Below are positions 8,102 through 17,437 of a DNA stretch of 64,000 nucleotides, in pieces. The stretch lies in assembly GCF_000328685.1 (NCBI RefSeq), contig NC_019974.1, positions 2,223,001-2,287,000 on the forward strand. Direction: 5' to 3'. A program made the translations under genes and the position numbers. Under the pieces are notes generated by a model. The model was not told where the DNA came from, did not search any database, and saw nothing but the letters and a program-made list of their open reading frames with translations. Positions within the stretch are counted from its first letter, which is position 1, and every line of letters begins with the position of its first letter. The stretch is from Natronococcus occultus SP4. Its GTDB lineage: Archaea; Halobacteriota; Halobacteria; Halobacteriales; Natrialbaceae.

Positions 8102-9538
8102 TCACGCCGGATACCGATCGCGCCACGGCCGCCGTCGCTCGAGGGCGGCGCTGGCCGCGAGGACGTCGGCGTCGCCGAACCGCGCCCCGGCGAGCTGGAG
8201 CCCGACGGGGAGCCCGTCGACGAACCCTGCGGGGACCGAGGCTGCGGGGTGACCGGTGAGGTTGTACGGCTGGGTGAGCACCCAGCCCCGTCGCGGACTG
8301 ACGTCGGCGCCGTCGATCGTCGCCGGTGGCTCGCCGTGGGGAAACGGGGTCGTGGCGAGCGTCGCCGACGCGATCAGGTCGTACTCCTCGAAGCAGTCCT
8401 GCAGGCCGTCGAAGATCCGCGAGCGGACGACGTCGGCTTGCGTGAGTTTCCGGACGGTCGGCGACGTCGCGTCCACGACCGTCTCGACGAACGCGTCGTG
8501 CAGTCGATCGCGATCCTCGCCACGCGGATCGTACCCGACCGCCTCGAGATCGTCGAGCATCGCCTGCCACCGAACGGTCGCCATCGCGTAAAACGCGTCG
8601 AGGATCTCCTCGCGGTCGTGACCCAGGTCAGGGTCGACCTCCTCGACCGTCGCGCCGGCTCGCTCGAGGGCGCGGACGGCGTCGTCGATCGTCTCCCGGA
8701 CCGCGGGCTCGAGCGGGTAGACACCCAGGTCCGGGCTGTAGGCGATCCGCAGGTCGTCGATCGGTCGGTCGACGGCCGCGAGGTAGTCGTCGGTCGCGGG
8801 CACGGAGTGCGGGTCGTCGCGGTGGGGGCCGGCCATCGCCGAAAGCGAGCGCGCGGCGTCCTCGACGGTGCGGGTCATCGGGCCGACGTGGTAGAACGGT
8901 GTGTGGCTCGCGAAGGCGTTGGGACGATCGACGTTCGGCACCAGCCCGTACGTGGGTTTGTGTCCGTAGGCGCCACAGGCACTGGCCGGGATGCGAATCG
9001 AGCCGCCGGTGTCTGACCCCGGCGCGAGCGGGACGAGGCAGTCGGCCAGCGCCGCCCCGGCCCCGCCCGAGGAGCCGCCGGCGGTGCGCTCGAGATCAAA
9101 CGGCGTGCTCGTCGGACCCGCGACGCGGTTGGTTGTCGTCGTCCCGACGCCGAACTCGGGGGTGTTGGTCTTGCCCACGACGATCGCACCTGCGGCCTTC
9201 AGACGGTCGACGTACGCCGCGTCGGCATCGGCGGGCCGATCTTCGAACAGCAGCGATCCGTACGTCGTTTCGACGCCCGCGACGCCGTCGATGTCCTTGA
9301 CAGCGACGGGAACGCCGTGGAGCGGCCCCAGGGGCTCGCCGTCCTCGATCGCGCGCTCGGCCTCGCGGGCCGCTTCGCGTGCCGATTCCTCGGCGACGGT
9401 GACGAACGCGTTCGTCCGCCCGTTTCGCTTGCGGATGCGCTCGATGTGGTCCTCGACGACCGCGACGGGAGAGAGCTCGCCGTCCCTGACGCGTCTCGCG
9501 ATCCCGGCCGCGGACAGTCGCGTGCTCGCTCCGCTCAT
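8102..9538 (-). CDS. Amidase (amidase signature family)
   Basis: A 478 aa amidase signature enzyme that hydrolyses carboxamides, or acts in GatA-like reactions. The Ser-cisSer-Lys triad context is complete: Lys in PVAVKDIDGV, the Gly-Ser-rich loop AGGSSGGAGAAL, and the nucleophile region PGSDTGGSIRIPAS. The start at 9538 (MSGASTRLSAAGI) fits the family; a longer in-frame extension would overlap the neighbouring oxidase gene. No gatB or gatC is nearby, so a stand-alone amidase is more likely than the tRNA amidotransferase subunit. Substrate unknown. Confidence 0.9.
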   Translation of the reverse strand: MSGASTRLSAAGIARRVRDGELSPVAVVEDHIERIRKRNGRTNAFVTVAEESAREAAREAERAIEDGEPLGPLHGVPVAVKDIDGVAGVETTYGSLLFEDRPADADAAYVDRLKAAGAIVVGKTNTPEFGVGTTTTNRVAGPTSTPFDLERTAGGSSGGAGAALADCLVPLAPGSDTGGSIRIPASACGAYGHKPTYGLVPNVDRPNAFASHTPFYHVGPMTRTVEDAARSLSAMAGPHRDDPHSVPATDDYLAAVDRPIDDLRIAYSPDLGVYPLEPAVRETIDDAVRALERAGATVEEVDPDLGHDREEILDAFYAMATVRWQAMLDDLEAVGYDPRGEDRDRLHDAFVETVVDATSPTVRKLTQADVVRSRIFDGLQDCFEEYDLIASATLATTPFPHGEPPATIDGADVSPRRGWVLTQPYNLTGHPAASVPAGFVDGLPVGLQLAGARFGDADVLAASAALERRRPWRDRYPA

Positions 9539-9629
9539 GGACACCGTCACGCGAGCCGATAGGATAAACGTGGGTCCGGCGACTGCAACCGCGCCGTCGA
9601 CGGCTGCGACGGTCCCGCCCGCCGTGCTG

Positions 9630-10757
9630 TCAGAACCTGTCGATCGCGAACGGCTCGATCGGCTGGTCGGTTCCGTCCTCAAGCGCGAGGTCGGCGAGGA
9701 TCTCGCCGAGGACGCTGGCGAACTTGAAGCCGTGGCCGGAGAACCCGGCGCCGACGACGACCCGCGGGTCCTCGGAGAGCGTATCGAGAACGAAGTCGTC
9801 GTCGGGGGTGTTGGTAAAGAGGCAGGTCCGCAGTCCCATCGTCGGCCCCGCGCCGTCGGGGAAGTACCGCTCGGCGAACTCCCGGAGGAGCCGCTCGTCG
9901 GTCTGGGTCGGCTCGCGCTCGAAGGCGTCGGGATCGACGGCCTCCTCGCGGTGATTGTACCGTCCGAGCTTGAACCCCGGAACGTCGTGGACTGGGAACC
10001 CGTAGTAGCGCCCCTCCGGAACCTCGACGTTCCAGACGGGAAATCGCTCGCGCTCGAACCGTTCGGGTTCGGTCGGCTGGAACCACGCCAGCACCTGTCG
10101 CTCGGGGACCAGGGCCGGCTCGAGGACGTCGACGAACCGTCCGGTCCAGGCGCCCGCGGTGACGACGAGCCGGTCGGCCTCGTAGCCGTCGTGGTCGGTC
10201 TCGACGCGGACGCCGTCGTCGGTCGGCCGCCAGTCGACGACCCGCTCGCGGGCGCGGATCGTCGCCCCCTCGCGGTGGGCGCGCTCGACGTGGGCGACGG
10301 TACAGGCCTCGGGCTCGAGGAACCCTCCGTCGGGCTGGTAGATCGCCTCGTACCCCTCCGGGAGCCGGTAGCCGGGGTAGCGGTCGGTCAGCTCGGCGCT
10401 CGAGAGCGCCTCGTAGGCGAGCCCGTGTTCCTCGCAGGCCCGTCGCGACCCCGCCACGACGTCGCCGTCCGCAGGTCCGGCGTCGACCGACCCCGTGCGG
10501 TGAAACAGCTGACGACCGCTCTCGTCCTCGAGGTCGGCCCACAGCTCGGCGGCGCGTTTCGCGAGCGGGACGTAGGCCGGGTCCTCGGCGTAGGCGAGCC
10601 GAAATATCCTGGAGCGGCCGTGCGAGGAGCCCCGGCCATGGGGAACGTCGTAGCGTTCGAGACCCAGTACGTCGGCGCCGCGAGCCGCGAGGTGAGCGGT
10701 CGCGGCGCTACCAACTCCGCCGACCCCGAGAACGATCACGTCGTACCGTTCGCTCAT
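9630..10757 (-). CDS. solA: Sarcosine oxidase / N-methyltryptophan oxidase-like flavoprotein
   Basis: A 375 aa FAD-dependent amine oxidase of the monomeric sarcosine oxidase family, which oxidatively demethylates N-methyl amino acids and releases hydrogen peroxide. It has an N-terminal FAD-binding motif (VIVLGVGGVGSAATAHLA) and the flavin-anchoring region GLRTCLFTNTPDDDF, where the Cys is the family's covalent FAD attachment site. The GAGFSGHGFKFA motif near the C-terminus contacts the isoalloxazine. It lies upstream of the amidase on the same strand, so the two could act together on a nitrogenous compound. Exact substrate unknown. Confidence 0.88.
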   Translation of the reverse strand: MSERYDVIVLGVGGVGSAATAHLAARGADVLGLERYDVPHGRGSSHGRSRIFRLAYAEDPAYVPLAKRAAELWADLEDESGRQLFHRTGSVDAGPADGDVVAGSRRACEEHGLAYEALSSAELTDRYPGYRLPEGYEAIYQPDGGFLEPEACTVAHVERAHREGATIRARERVVDWRPTDDGVRVETDHDGYEADRLVVTAGAWTGRFVDVLEPALVPERQVLAWFQPTEPERFERERFPVWNVEVPEGRYYGFPVHDVPGFKLGRYNHREEAVDPDAFEREPTQTDERLLREFAERYFPDGAGPTMGLRTCLFTNTPDDDFVLDTLSEDPRVVVGAGFSGHGFKFASVLGEILADLALEDGTDQPIEPFAIDRF

Positions 10758-10792
10758 GAGGCCGTCTACGGGGAGGGGTTCGAAAACAGTTG

Positions 10793-11203
10793 TCAGTCTC
10801 GGCGGGCGCGCTCGCGGATCCGCCGCTGCTGTCGGCGTTCGGTGACGTGCCCGACCCCGTCGGCCAGCTCGTCGCGGACCTCGTCCTCGAAGGCGTCGAC
10901 GTCCTCGAGGAAGTCCGTCGAGAACTCCTCGACGAGTTCGTAGGTCCAGCGGTCGCTGATCGCGCCCGCGGGCAGGTGCTCGTCGCGCAGTCGGTCGGCC
11001 CGCTCCTCGTGGCCGGCCTCGCGCAGGGCGTCTTCGGCGTCACTGAGGCGGTCCATCGCGTGGCCCAGTTCGTGGTGAAATCGGAGGAGATCGCCGTACG
11101 CCCGATGGACGTATTCGATACCGAGCTGGAGGTCGTGCAGGGCGGCTTCCTCGCGGTCGCTCAGCTCGAGCTCGTCCGGATCGGAATCGGCGTCGGAAGT
11201 CAT
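10793..11203 (-). CDS. Conserved haloarchaeal protein of unknown function
   Basis: A 136 aa, charged, almost entirely helical soluble protein. The N-terminal third is acidic (DADSDPDELELSDREEAAL), the middle has a His-containing helix (LLRFHHELGHAMDRL) and the C-terminus is basic (RRQQRRIRERARRD). HELGH resembles a zinc-protease HExxH string, but there is no hydrophobic helix or other metalloprotease context, so a protease call would be unsafe. The next gene downstream, at 10757, is the sarcosine oxidase-like gene. The start at 11203 is the only reasonable ATG. Confidence 0.7.
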   Translation of the reverse strand: MTSDADSDPDELELSDREEAALHDLQLGIEYVHRAYGDLLRFHHELGHAMDRLSDAEDALREAGHEERADRLRDEHLPAGAISDRWTYELVEEFSTDFLEDVDAFEDEVRDELADGVGHVTERRQQRRIRERARRD

Positions 11204-11278
11204 GCCGTCGTTCCGACGGCAACGAGCGGAAAAGTCGTTTCAGGAACGGCAACGGGTGCCGGTTTCGCGCGCCAGGTG

Positions 11279-13096
11279 CTACCGACCCGGGTCCGGCTCG
11301 ATCGTCGCGTCCTCGGACTCGACGGCCGTCCGCGTCGCGGGCATCGCCAGCAGACTCACGAGCGCCGAGAGCTCTCCCGTGTGATTCTCGCCGCGGCGGT
11401 GGTCCCGACAGCGTCGCCGGACCGCCTCGTAGTCGATCCCGGGCAGAGCCCGGATCGTCGCCTCGCGATCCTCGAGGAACGTCGGCAGCCAGCCCTCGCG
11501 CAGCGTCTCGGCGTTCGCTCCGCCCGACGAGTCCTCGAGACGGTCGCGGTAGATCCGTGCGAGCCAGTGAACCGTCTCTGCCCGGTCGAGCGAGACACCG
11601 CTCTCGTTGTGCGGGATCGCGGCGAGGTCGGGCGCGAGCCGCGACACCGCCCGGTTGACGACGTTGTGCCGGACGGCGTCGGACCGGGGCAGCTCAAGCG
11701 AGAGCTCGATCAGTCGCCGATCGAGGAACGGATAGACCGTCGGAAGCACCTGCGCGTCGCCGTAGCGGTCGAAGGACGTCTCGTTGGTCAGCGGGTACCA
11801 GAACCCGGTTCGATCGAGCGCCGCCACCGACGGGTGGTCGATTCCGTGGTCACGGACGCCGTCAGCGGTCGTCTCCAGGGATCGTTTCAGCACCCGTCGA
11901 GCGTCGGGAATCTCGTCGGTATCGACGTACGACGGCGTCTCGGCCGCGCGGCTCTCCATATACCGGTGGAGGTCGTCGATCTGACGCTCGATCGGCAGCG
12001 AGAGCTCGCCGAACGGCGTGGGGACGCGGCGTCGGGACAGCGTCCACCCCTTGAAGAAGACGTCGGCGTACAGCCCCGAGACGAGCGCGTCGACGTCCGC
12101 CCGGAGCTCGTCGGCGACCGCGAGGGTTCGAGCCTCGTTGAACCAGCCGATACCGTTGCCGTGGCGGGCGTACCCCTCGAGGAGCGCGGGCGTTCGGTCC
12201 GGCCCCAGCTCGAACCGGGTGAAGTGAACGCCGATGGCGTCGGCGACCCGCGCCGCGACGGTCGACTCGCCGGCCGAGCCGGCCGCGAAGCCGTACGCCC
12301 GATCGGGCTCGAGGACGGCCGCGAGCAGTCGCGAGTCGCTCCCCCCGGAAAGCAACAGCCCGTGTCGACGGTCGGCCCGAATCCGATCGCCGATCGCGTC
12401 GGTGAACCGGTCGACGAATCGATCGACGAAGCGGTCGATCGGTCGGTCTCTCGGCTGTGGGGTCGGATACCAGTACCGCTCGCACTCGATTCGGTCCGGG
12501 CTCGCGGCGTTGACGGTCACGATCGACGCGGGCGGGAGCTGGGCGACGTCCTCGAAGGGGGTCTCGATCCCACGGACGGTCTTGTGAGCGAGGTACTCAA
12601 CGAGGGACGCGGGATCGAACGCGGCCGGAACGTCGGGATGGCCGACCAGCGACTGCACGGACGACGAAAAGCGGAGGCGATCCGTGTTCGAGTGGTAGTA
12701 GACCGGTCGACTGCCGAGCAGATCCGTCACGAGTCGTAGCGTTCGTTCCTCCCGTTCGAGGACGCACGCGACGAACTCGCCGTTCAGTTCGGTCAGCGCC
12801 CCGAGCCCGTCGGCGGCGTAGGCGCGGGCGCAGTAAGCCGGCGTCGAGACGCCGATCGGCCGTCGCTCCCAGGAGCCGTTCCGCCGACGGCCGTAGACGG
12901 TGCCGATCACGACCAGCGTCGCCCCCCGTTCCGGAACGGAGATCGGCTGCGGTGACGGCTCGTGGGTCGCGGCGACGCAGGTCAGTCCCGCTTCGTCGGT
13001 GCGTGCGATCTCGCCGACGCTTCCGCGATCGATCCAGTCCAGCAGCGGATCGATCTCCGGACGGTGCTCCCCGAACGCGCCACAGACCCCGACCAT
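11279..13096 (-). CDS. Asparagine synthetase B-like amidotransferase
   Basis: A 605 aa two-domain protein. The N-terminal Ntn-glutaminase-like domain has LRLVTDLLGSRPVYYH and RLRFSSSVQSL. The C-terminal ATP-pyrophosphatase domain begins around residue 245 with LLLSGGSDSRLLAAVLE, the SGGxDS P-loop. Together they resemble glutamine-dependent asparagine synthetase and related amide-forming enzymes. The catalytic Cys, normally residue 2, is residue 5 here (MVGVCGAFG). Either N-terminal processing is unusual, the start is different, or glutaminase activity is lost. It may make a specialised amide rather than asparagine. Neighbours give no pathway. Confidence 0.8.
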   Translation of the reverse strand: MVGVCGAFGEHRPEIDPLLDWIDRGSVGEIARTDEAGLTCVAATHEPSPQPISVPERGATLVVIGTVYGRRRNGSWERRPIGVSTPAYCARAYAADGLGALTELNGEFVACVLEREERTLRLVTDLLGSRPVYYHSNTDRLRFSSSVQSLVGHPDVPAAFDPASLVEYLAHKTVRGIETPFEDVAQLPPASIVTVNAASPDRIECERYWYPTPQPRDRPIDRFVDRFVDRFTDAIGDRIRADRRHGLLLSGGSDSRLLAAVLEPDRAYGFAAGSAGESTVAARVADAIGVHFTRFELGPDRTPALLEGYARHGNGIGWFNEARTLAVADELRADVDALVSGLYADVFFKGWTLSRRRVPTPFGELSLPIERQIDDLHRYMESRAAETPSYVDTDEIPDARRVLKRSLETTADGVRDHGIDHPSVAALDRTGFWYPLTNETSFDRYGDAQVLPTVYPFLDRRLIELSLELPRSDAVRHNVVNRAVSRLAPDLAAIPHNESGVSLDRAETVHWLARIYRDRLEDSSGGANAETLREGWLPTFLEDREATIRALPGIDYEAVRRRCRDHRRGENHTGELSALVSLLAMPATRTAVESEDATIEPDPGR

Positions 13097-13178
13097 CGTA
13101 CCCGTCTCTGGGGAAACACCGGGAAAGTGGCTTCGGCCTATCTATCCAACTTGCGGTGCTTGCGCCTGCAGACGTCCG

Positions 13179-13727
13179 TCAGCTGTCGCTTCGGAGCAGC
13201 GTGGCGAACTCCCGGGCGAACGACTCGACGGCCTCCCAGTCGGTGTACTCGTAGTCCCGCGCGGTGTCGGTGTCCCCGCCGGATCGCCCGGCGATTCGGC
13301 GCATCACGAACCGCTTGAGCAGGCCGTACTCGCTGTACTTGAGCGCCCCCGCGACGGCGAGCGTGCCGTCAGGATCCCATCCCGTCTCCTCGAGGAACGC
13401 TTCGAGCAGCTCCGTCGCGGGCGCACGCTCCTCCGGATCGTCGTGAGCCGCCGTGAGACTGACCGAGAGAAAGGCCGAGGGACGCCGGTTCAGCGTCTCG
13501 AGGTGCTCCCGGACGAACGTCTCGACGGAGGACTGGTGGCTGCCGAGGTGGATCGAGGCGCCGACGACGATCCCGTCGTAGGCGTCAGGCTCGAGGACGT
13601 CGGGTGGGTGAGCGAGGTGGACCAGCGTCGGATCGTGGCCCTCGGCCTCGAGGACGTCGCCAATGCGCTCGGCGACGGTCGCCGTCTGGCCCTCGGTCGT
13701 TCCGTAGCAGAGTAGCACCGTCGCCAT
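13179..13727 (-). CDS. Flavodoxin-domain protein, HemG-like
   Basis: A 182 aa flavodoxin-fold protein starting ATVLLCYGTTEGQTATVAER, a typical FMN phosphate-binding loop. IVVGASIHLGSHQSSVETFV and LSVSLTAAHDDPEE match the menaquinone-dependent protoporphyrinogen oxidase (HemG) group. HemG oxidises protoporphyrinogen IX in haem synthesis; several haloarchaeal relatives have no proven role. The ATG at 13727 was preferred over one 48 bases upstream because it begins directly with the first beta strand. No other haem gene is adjacent. Confidence 0.8.
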   Translation of the reverse strand: MATVLLCYGTTEGQTATVAERIGDVLEAEGHDPTLVHLAHPPDVLEPDAYDGIVVGASIHLGSHQSSVETFVREHLETLNRRPSAFLSVSLTAAHDDPEERAPATELLEAFLEETGWDPDGTLAVAGALKYSEYGLLKRFVMRRIAGRSGGDTDTARDYEYTDWEAVESFAREFATLLRSDS

Positions 13728-13806
13728 CAGTGGCCACCCCGGACTGTGTGAACGCGCATACGCGCCCTTCCACACCGATCCCCATCAAGCCCCAGCTGCG
13801 GTTCGC

Positions 13807-15045
13807 TCAGAGCGCGAGCCGATCCCCCAGCGCGGGAGCCGCGGCGTCGAACCCGTCCTCGCGGAGGTCCGCAGCGAACTCCTCGCAGCGGTCGCCGTGA
13901 TTGACCAACACGTGTGCGTCCGCGTACTCCTCGAGGAAGGCGAGCAGTCCCTCTCGATCCGCGTGGGCCGAGAAATCGTACTGCTCGACCTGCGCGCTGA
14001 CCCGCATCGAGCGGCCGTCGATGACCGCGCTGCCGGTCTCGTAGAGCTCGCGGCCGGGCGTCCCCTCGACCTGGTGACCCGTCAGGGCGATCTTGTTGGT
14101 CGGGTGCGAGCGGACGGCGGGAACGTAGGTCATCGCGGGGCCGCCGTGGAGCATTCCGCTCGTCGTGACGATCACCGTGTTCTGCTCGGCGATGCGTTTC
14201 CGCTGGCCGTCCCGGCCGTCGACGAAGCGGGCGTTGCCCTTCGCCCGCCGGAGCAGGTCGGGATCGCGCAGGAACTCCCGGTTGGGCTCGCGGAGGAACA
14301 GCTCCGTCACCCGTTTCCCCATCCCGTCGACGTAACACTCGAGATCGTGTTGCTCGCAGAGACAGAGCATCTCCTGGGTGCGCCCGATCGCGAACGCGGG
14401 GACGACGACGGTGCCGCCCTCCCAGAGGGTTCGCTCGAGGCTGTCGACGAACGCCTGCTCGATCTCCGCGCGTGGCGGGCGGGTGACGTCGGCGTAGGTG
14501 CTCTCGCAGATCACGGCGTCGGCCGGGGGTCGGGCGGTCGTCCCCGAGAGGAGCTGCTGGTCCTCGGTGTGGAAGTCGCCAGTGTACAGCAGCCGCGTGT
14601 CGCCGTCCGAGACCAACACGTGGGCGCTACCGGGGACGTGACCCGCGTCGAAGAACGTGATCTCGTAGCCTGCGGCCTCGAAGGGGTCGCCGTAGCCGTG
14701 GGTCTCCGACACCTGCGTGAGGCGGGCGAGTTCGGTCTCGGTGAACGGGCAGTTGTACGTCCCGCCGTGGAGCTCGAGCGTATCCCGCGCGAGCACCATC
14801 GCGAGCTCGGAGGTCGGCGACGTCCAGTGGATCGGCGGGCGGGCCTCCCCCGACAGCAGCGTCGGGATCGAGCCGACGTGATCGAGGTGGCCGTGGCTGA
14901 CGACGACGGCGTCGGGGTCGACGTCCTCGATCGGAAACGACGGCGGGTTCCCCGAGTCCATCCCGAAATCGATCAGCAGGGAGTCGTCGACGAGAACCGC
15001 GCTCCGGCCGATCTCGCGAGCCCCGCCCAGCAACCGAACGTCCAT
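13807..15045 (-). CDS. MBL-fold beta-CASP RNA nuclease (archaeal CPSF2-like)
   Basis: A 412 aa metallo-beta-lactamase/beta-CASP nuclease without KH domains. Metal ligands appear in VVSHGHLDHVGSIP, in YTGDFHTED and in the C-terminal NHGDRCEE. The beta-CASP region includes GGTVVVPAFAIGRTQEML, TTSGMLHGGPA and the SAHADREGL motif. This domain content fits archaeal RNase J/CPSF2-type enzymes involved in RNA 5'-3' decay or 3'-end processing. It is cytosolic. It lies upstream of the HemG-like gene on the same strand with an 80 base gap. Whether it is exo- or endonucleolytic cannot be told. Confidence 0.87.
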   Translation of the reverse strand: MDVRLLGGAREIGRSAVLVDDSLLIDFGMDSGNPPSFPIEDVDPDAVVVSHGHLDHVGSIPTLLSGEARPPIHWTSPTSELAMVLARDTLELHGGTYNCPFTETELARLTQVSETHGYGDPFEAAGYEITFFDAGHVPGSAHVLVSDGDTRLLYTGDFHTEDQQLLSGTTARPPADAVICESTYADVTRPPRAEIEQAFVDSLERTLWEGGTVVVPAFAIGRTQEMLCLCEQHDLECYVDGMGKRVTELFLREPNREFLRDPDLLRRAKGNARFVDGRDGQRKRIAEQNTVIVTTSGMLHGGPAMTYVPAVRSHPTNKIALTGHQVEGTPGRELYETGSAVIDGRSMRVSAQVEQYDFSAHADREGLLAFLEEYADAHVLVNHGDRCEEFAADLREDGFDAAAPALGDRLAL

Positions 15046-15092
15046 GCAGGGGCGTTCTCACTCGACTCGCTTGCCTCCGTCGATCCGCCAGC

Positions 15093-15470
15093 TCAGCGGT
15101 CGTCGCCGAGCGACCGACCGACGAGAAAGAGCAATCCGATACACAGTACGACCATGACGGCCTGGGAGCCGGCCGCGATCGGGCTGTCGACGGAGCCACC
15201 GGTCGCGAGCGTCCAGACGTCGGTGAGTCCTCGGGTGCTGCCCGCAACGCCGACAAGTCCCAGCAGTCCGTAGCCGTACGCGACCGCTCGTCGACGACCC
15301 GTTGAGCGACCGATCCAGCCGAGGACGACGAGAGCGACGCCGAAGATCGCCGGGATGAGCGCCGTGATACTCGCGAACCCGGTCCCGACGTACGCGGCGA
15401 TACCGAGCACGACGAGGACGGCGCCGATCGCGATCCCGCCACTGAACAGTCCCGTTTCGTCAGTTGCCAT
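15093..15470 (-). CDS. Small integral membrane protein, unknown
   Basis: A 125 aa protein with about four hydrophobic helices: IGAVLVVLGIAAYVGTGF, ITALIPAIFGVALVVLGWIG, YGYGLLGLVGVAGS and a final VMVVLCIGLLFLVGR. A short positively charged loop (RSTGRRRAVA) follows helix two. There is no signal peptide or catalytic motif. Same-strand neighbours are another small membrane protein upstream and the beta-CASP nuclease downstream. The function is not recognised. Confidence 0.7.
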   Translation of the reverse strand: MATDETGLFSGGIAIGAVLVVLGIAAYVGTGFASITALIPAIFGVALVVLGWIGRSTGRRRAVAYGYGLLGLVGVAGSTRGLTDVWTLATGGSVDSPIAAGSQAVMVVLCIGLLFLVGRSLGDDR

Positions 15471-15547
15471 GAACGAAACGACTCCGGGAGGGGTAATACT
15501 GGTTACGCTCGCGTGGCGACGAACGGGACGTCGCGTGGCGGGCAGGC

Positions 15548-15898
15548 TCAGGACGGTCCGTTCGAGCGCGCCTCACCGGGGGGTGTCTCACTCGGGGACG
15601 CGGTCCGGCGCAGGAGCCCGATGAGGTAGACGTCGACCAGACAGACGATCAGGATCGCGAGCGGGACCGCGATGTCGGTGTAGCTAACCGACTCGACCTG
15701 GAGGGCAGTGACGACGAACGGGTCGCCGAGATCGAGCGCGCCCGAGACGGACCGCGCGCTCAGAAAGCCAAGCGCGAGGACGTAGAGCACGAACCAGATC
15801 GCGCCCCGTTTCCACCGGCCGAGATACCAGTGGCCGAGCCCGGCGACGAGGACCGTCAGGAGATACGCCGGCCAGATCGGTCGGCTAAGCCCGGTCAT
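15548..15898 (-). CDS. Small membrane protein, TM2-like
   Basis: A 116 aa protein with three to four predicted membrane segments. The first two resemble TM2/DUF5683-like modules: WPAYLLTVLVAGLGHWYLGR followed by a basic turn (WKRGAIWFVLYVLALGF). The last segment, PLAILIVCLVDVYLIGLL, precedes a polar tail. The G-H-W-Y-L-G-R turn is characteristic of such modules, which have no defined biochemical role. It follows the MATE gene with opposite-end spacing of about 50 bases on the same strand. Confidence 0.65.
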   Translation of the reverse strand: MTGLSRPIWPAYLLTVLVAGLGHWYLGRWKRGAIWFVLYVLALGFLSARSVSGALDLGDPFVVTALQVESVSYTDIAVPLAILIVCLVDVYLIGLLRRTASPSETPPGEARSNGPS

Positions 15899-15949
15899 AG
15901 GTACCGGTTCGGTACGGAGACCAATCCCTGTTTTCCTTTCGCACGGAGA

Positions 15950-17437
15950 TCAGTCGCCAGGACTCGGGTCCGGGGTCGGCGCCTCGTCGGCGACGACGCT
16001 GTCGGTCCAGGTTCCTCGCAGGAACCACGCGGCCGTGACGAGTGCCGAAACGACGTACGAGATCGCGACGGCGTACCAGACGCCGATGACGCCCATCTCG
16101 AGGACGACGATGGCGACGGCGGCGATCGGGATGCGGTAGAGCCACAGCTCCTGGATCGAAAGGAGCATCGCGGCGCGGGTCGAGCCACTGCCCCGGATCC
16201 CGCCGAGCATGATCTGGAAGGCGCCGAGGAAGAGGTAGGAGGGACCGACGATAGTGACGTAGGCGGCGCCGTAGGCGATCACCTGTGCGGACTCCTCGCC
16301 CTCGATGAAGATCGCCGTGATCGGTTGGGCGAACTGGTAGGCGACGCCGATCACGACGGCAAAGATCGAGAGAACGAGCGCCGTGCTGAGCGTGACCGCC
16401 TTCTTGGCCCGGTCGACCTGGCCAGCGCCCAGGTTCTGGCCGACGACGGTTTCGGTCCCGCGAGCGAGCCCGAGCGCGGGCAGGAACATCAGCGACGAGA
16501 GGCGGTTGACGATCCCGTAGGCCGCGACGGCCTCGGTGCCGGCGATCGCGATCAGCGCCGTCAGAACGGTGATCCCGAAGGCTCGAAACCCCTGCTCGGT
16601 CGCGATCGGTCCGCCGATCTCGAGGACCTTTCGGACGGTCTCGCTCTCGAGGCGGAGGTCGGACAGCGACGGCTTCAGCCCGACCCGGCCCGAAAAGAGC
16701 AGGTACAGGCCGACGACCGCCGCGATCCCCCGGGAGAACACGGTCGCGACGGCGGCGCCGGCGACGCCGTACCCCTCGAACCCGGTGGCCTCGTAGAGCG
16801 TCGCCTCGAGACCCGTCAGGCCGACCCAGGCGAACATCGGGTTGTCGGCGAACCCGAGGATGAGAAACGGATCGATGACGACGTTGATGGCGACGCTGAT
16901 CACCATCAGGTACAGCGGGGTTCGGGTGTCGCCCCACCCCCGCGAGAGCGCGTCGAAGATGAAAAACCAGAACATGAACGCGACGCCGACGAAGACGATC
17001 CGCGTGTAGGTGACGGCGTAGGCGAAGGCGTCGCTGCCGGGTTCGGCGCCGACCAGTCGGATCAGCCACGGCGAGAGCAGATAGCCGAGCGCGCCGAAGG
17101 CGACGCCGACGATCGTGACGAACGACAGCGTCTGTCCGGCGACGTGGGAGGACCGAGTGAAGTTGCCCGCACCCTTGTGCTGGGAGATCAGCACCGTCCC
17201 CGCGACGGTCAGGCCGCCACCGACGCTGACCATCAGGAAGACGATCGCCCACGAGTACGACAGCGCGGCGACGGCGTCGCCGCCGAGCCGCCCGACCCAG
17301 TAGGTGTCAGCGAGGTTATACCCGACCTGCAGGAGCTGACTGGCGACGATCGGTGCCGAAAGAACGAGCAGCGGCTTGAACAGGCCGCCGTCGATGACGT
17401 TTACCGAACGATCCGTTCCCGTCCGCGACTCGCTCAC
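15950..17437 (-). CDS. MATE-family multidrug/cation exporter
   Basis: A 495 aa protein with twelve hydrophobic segments in two homologous halves, as in NorM/DinF-type exporters that expel drugs or metabolites using a Na+ or H+ gradient. Characteristic pieces are VASQLLQVGYNLADTYWVGR near the N-terminus and LGLARGTETVVGQNLGAGQV in the second half. Its start codon overlaps the last bases of the TetR gene (ATGA at 17434-17437), so the two are co-transcribed and translationally coupled. That strongly suggests the TetR protein controls this pump. Substrate unknown. Confidence 0.92.
   Translation of the reverse strand: MSESRTGTDRSVNVIDGGLFKPLLVLSAPIVASQLLQVGYNLADTYWVGRLGGDAVAALSYSWAIVFLMVSVGGGLTVAGTVLISQHKGAGNFTRSSHVAGQTLSFVTIVGVAFGALGYLLSPWLIRLVGAEPGSDAFAYAVTYTRIVFVGVAFMFWFFIFDALSRGWGDTRTPLYLMVISVAINVVIDPFLILGFADNPMFAWVGLTGLEATLYEATGFEGYGVAGAAVATVFSRGIAAVVGLYLLFSGRVGLKPSLSDLRLESETVRKVLEIGGPIATEQGFRAFGITVLTALIAIAGTEAVAAYGIVNRLSSLMFLPALGLARGTETVVGQNLGAGQVDRAKKAVTLSTALVLSIFAVVIGVAYQFAQPITAIFIEGEESAQVIAYGAAYVTIVGPSYLFLGAFQIMLGGIRGSGSTRAAMLLSIQELWLYRIPIAAVAIVVLEMGVIGVWYAVAISYVVSALVTAAWFLRGTWTDSVVADEAPTPDPSPGD

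Noticed and set aside
10793-11203. HELGH in the 136 aa protein as a zinc protease site
   Set aside because: The string lies in a charged helical protein without other metalloprotease features, so it is probably coincidental.
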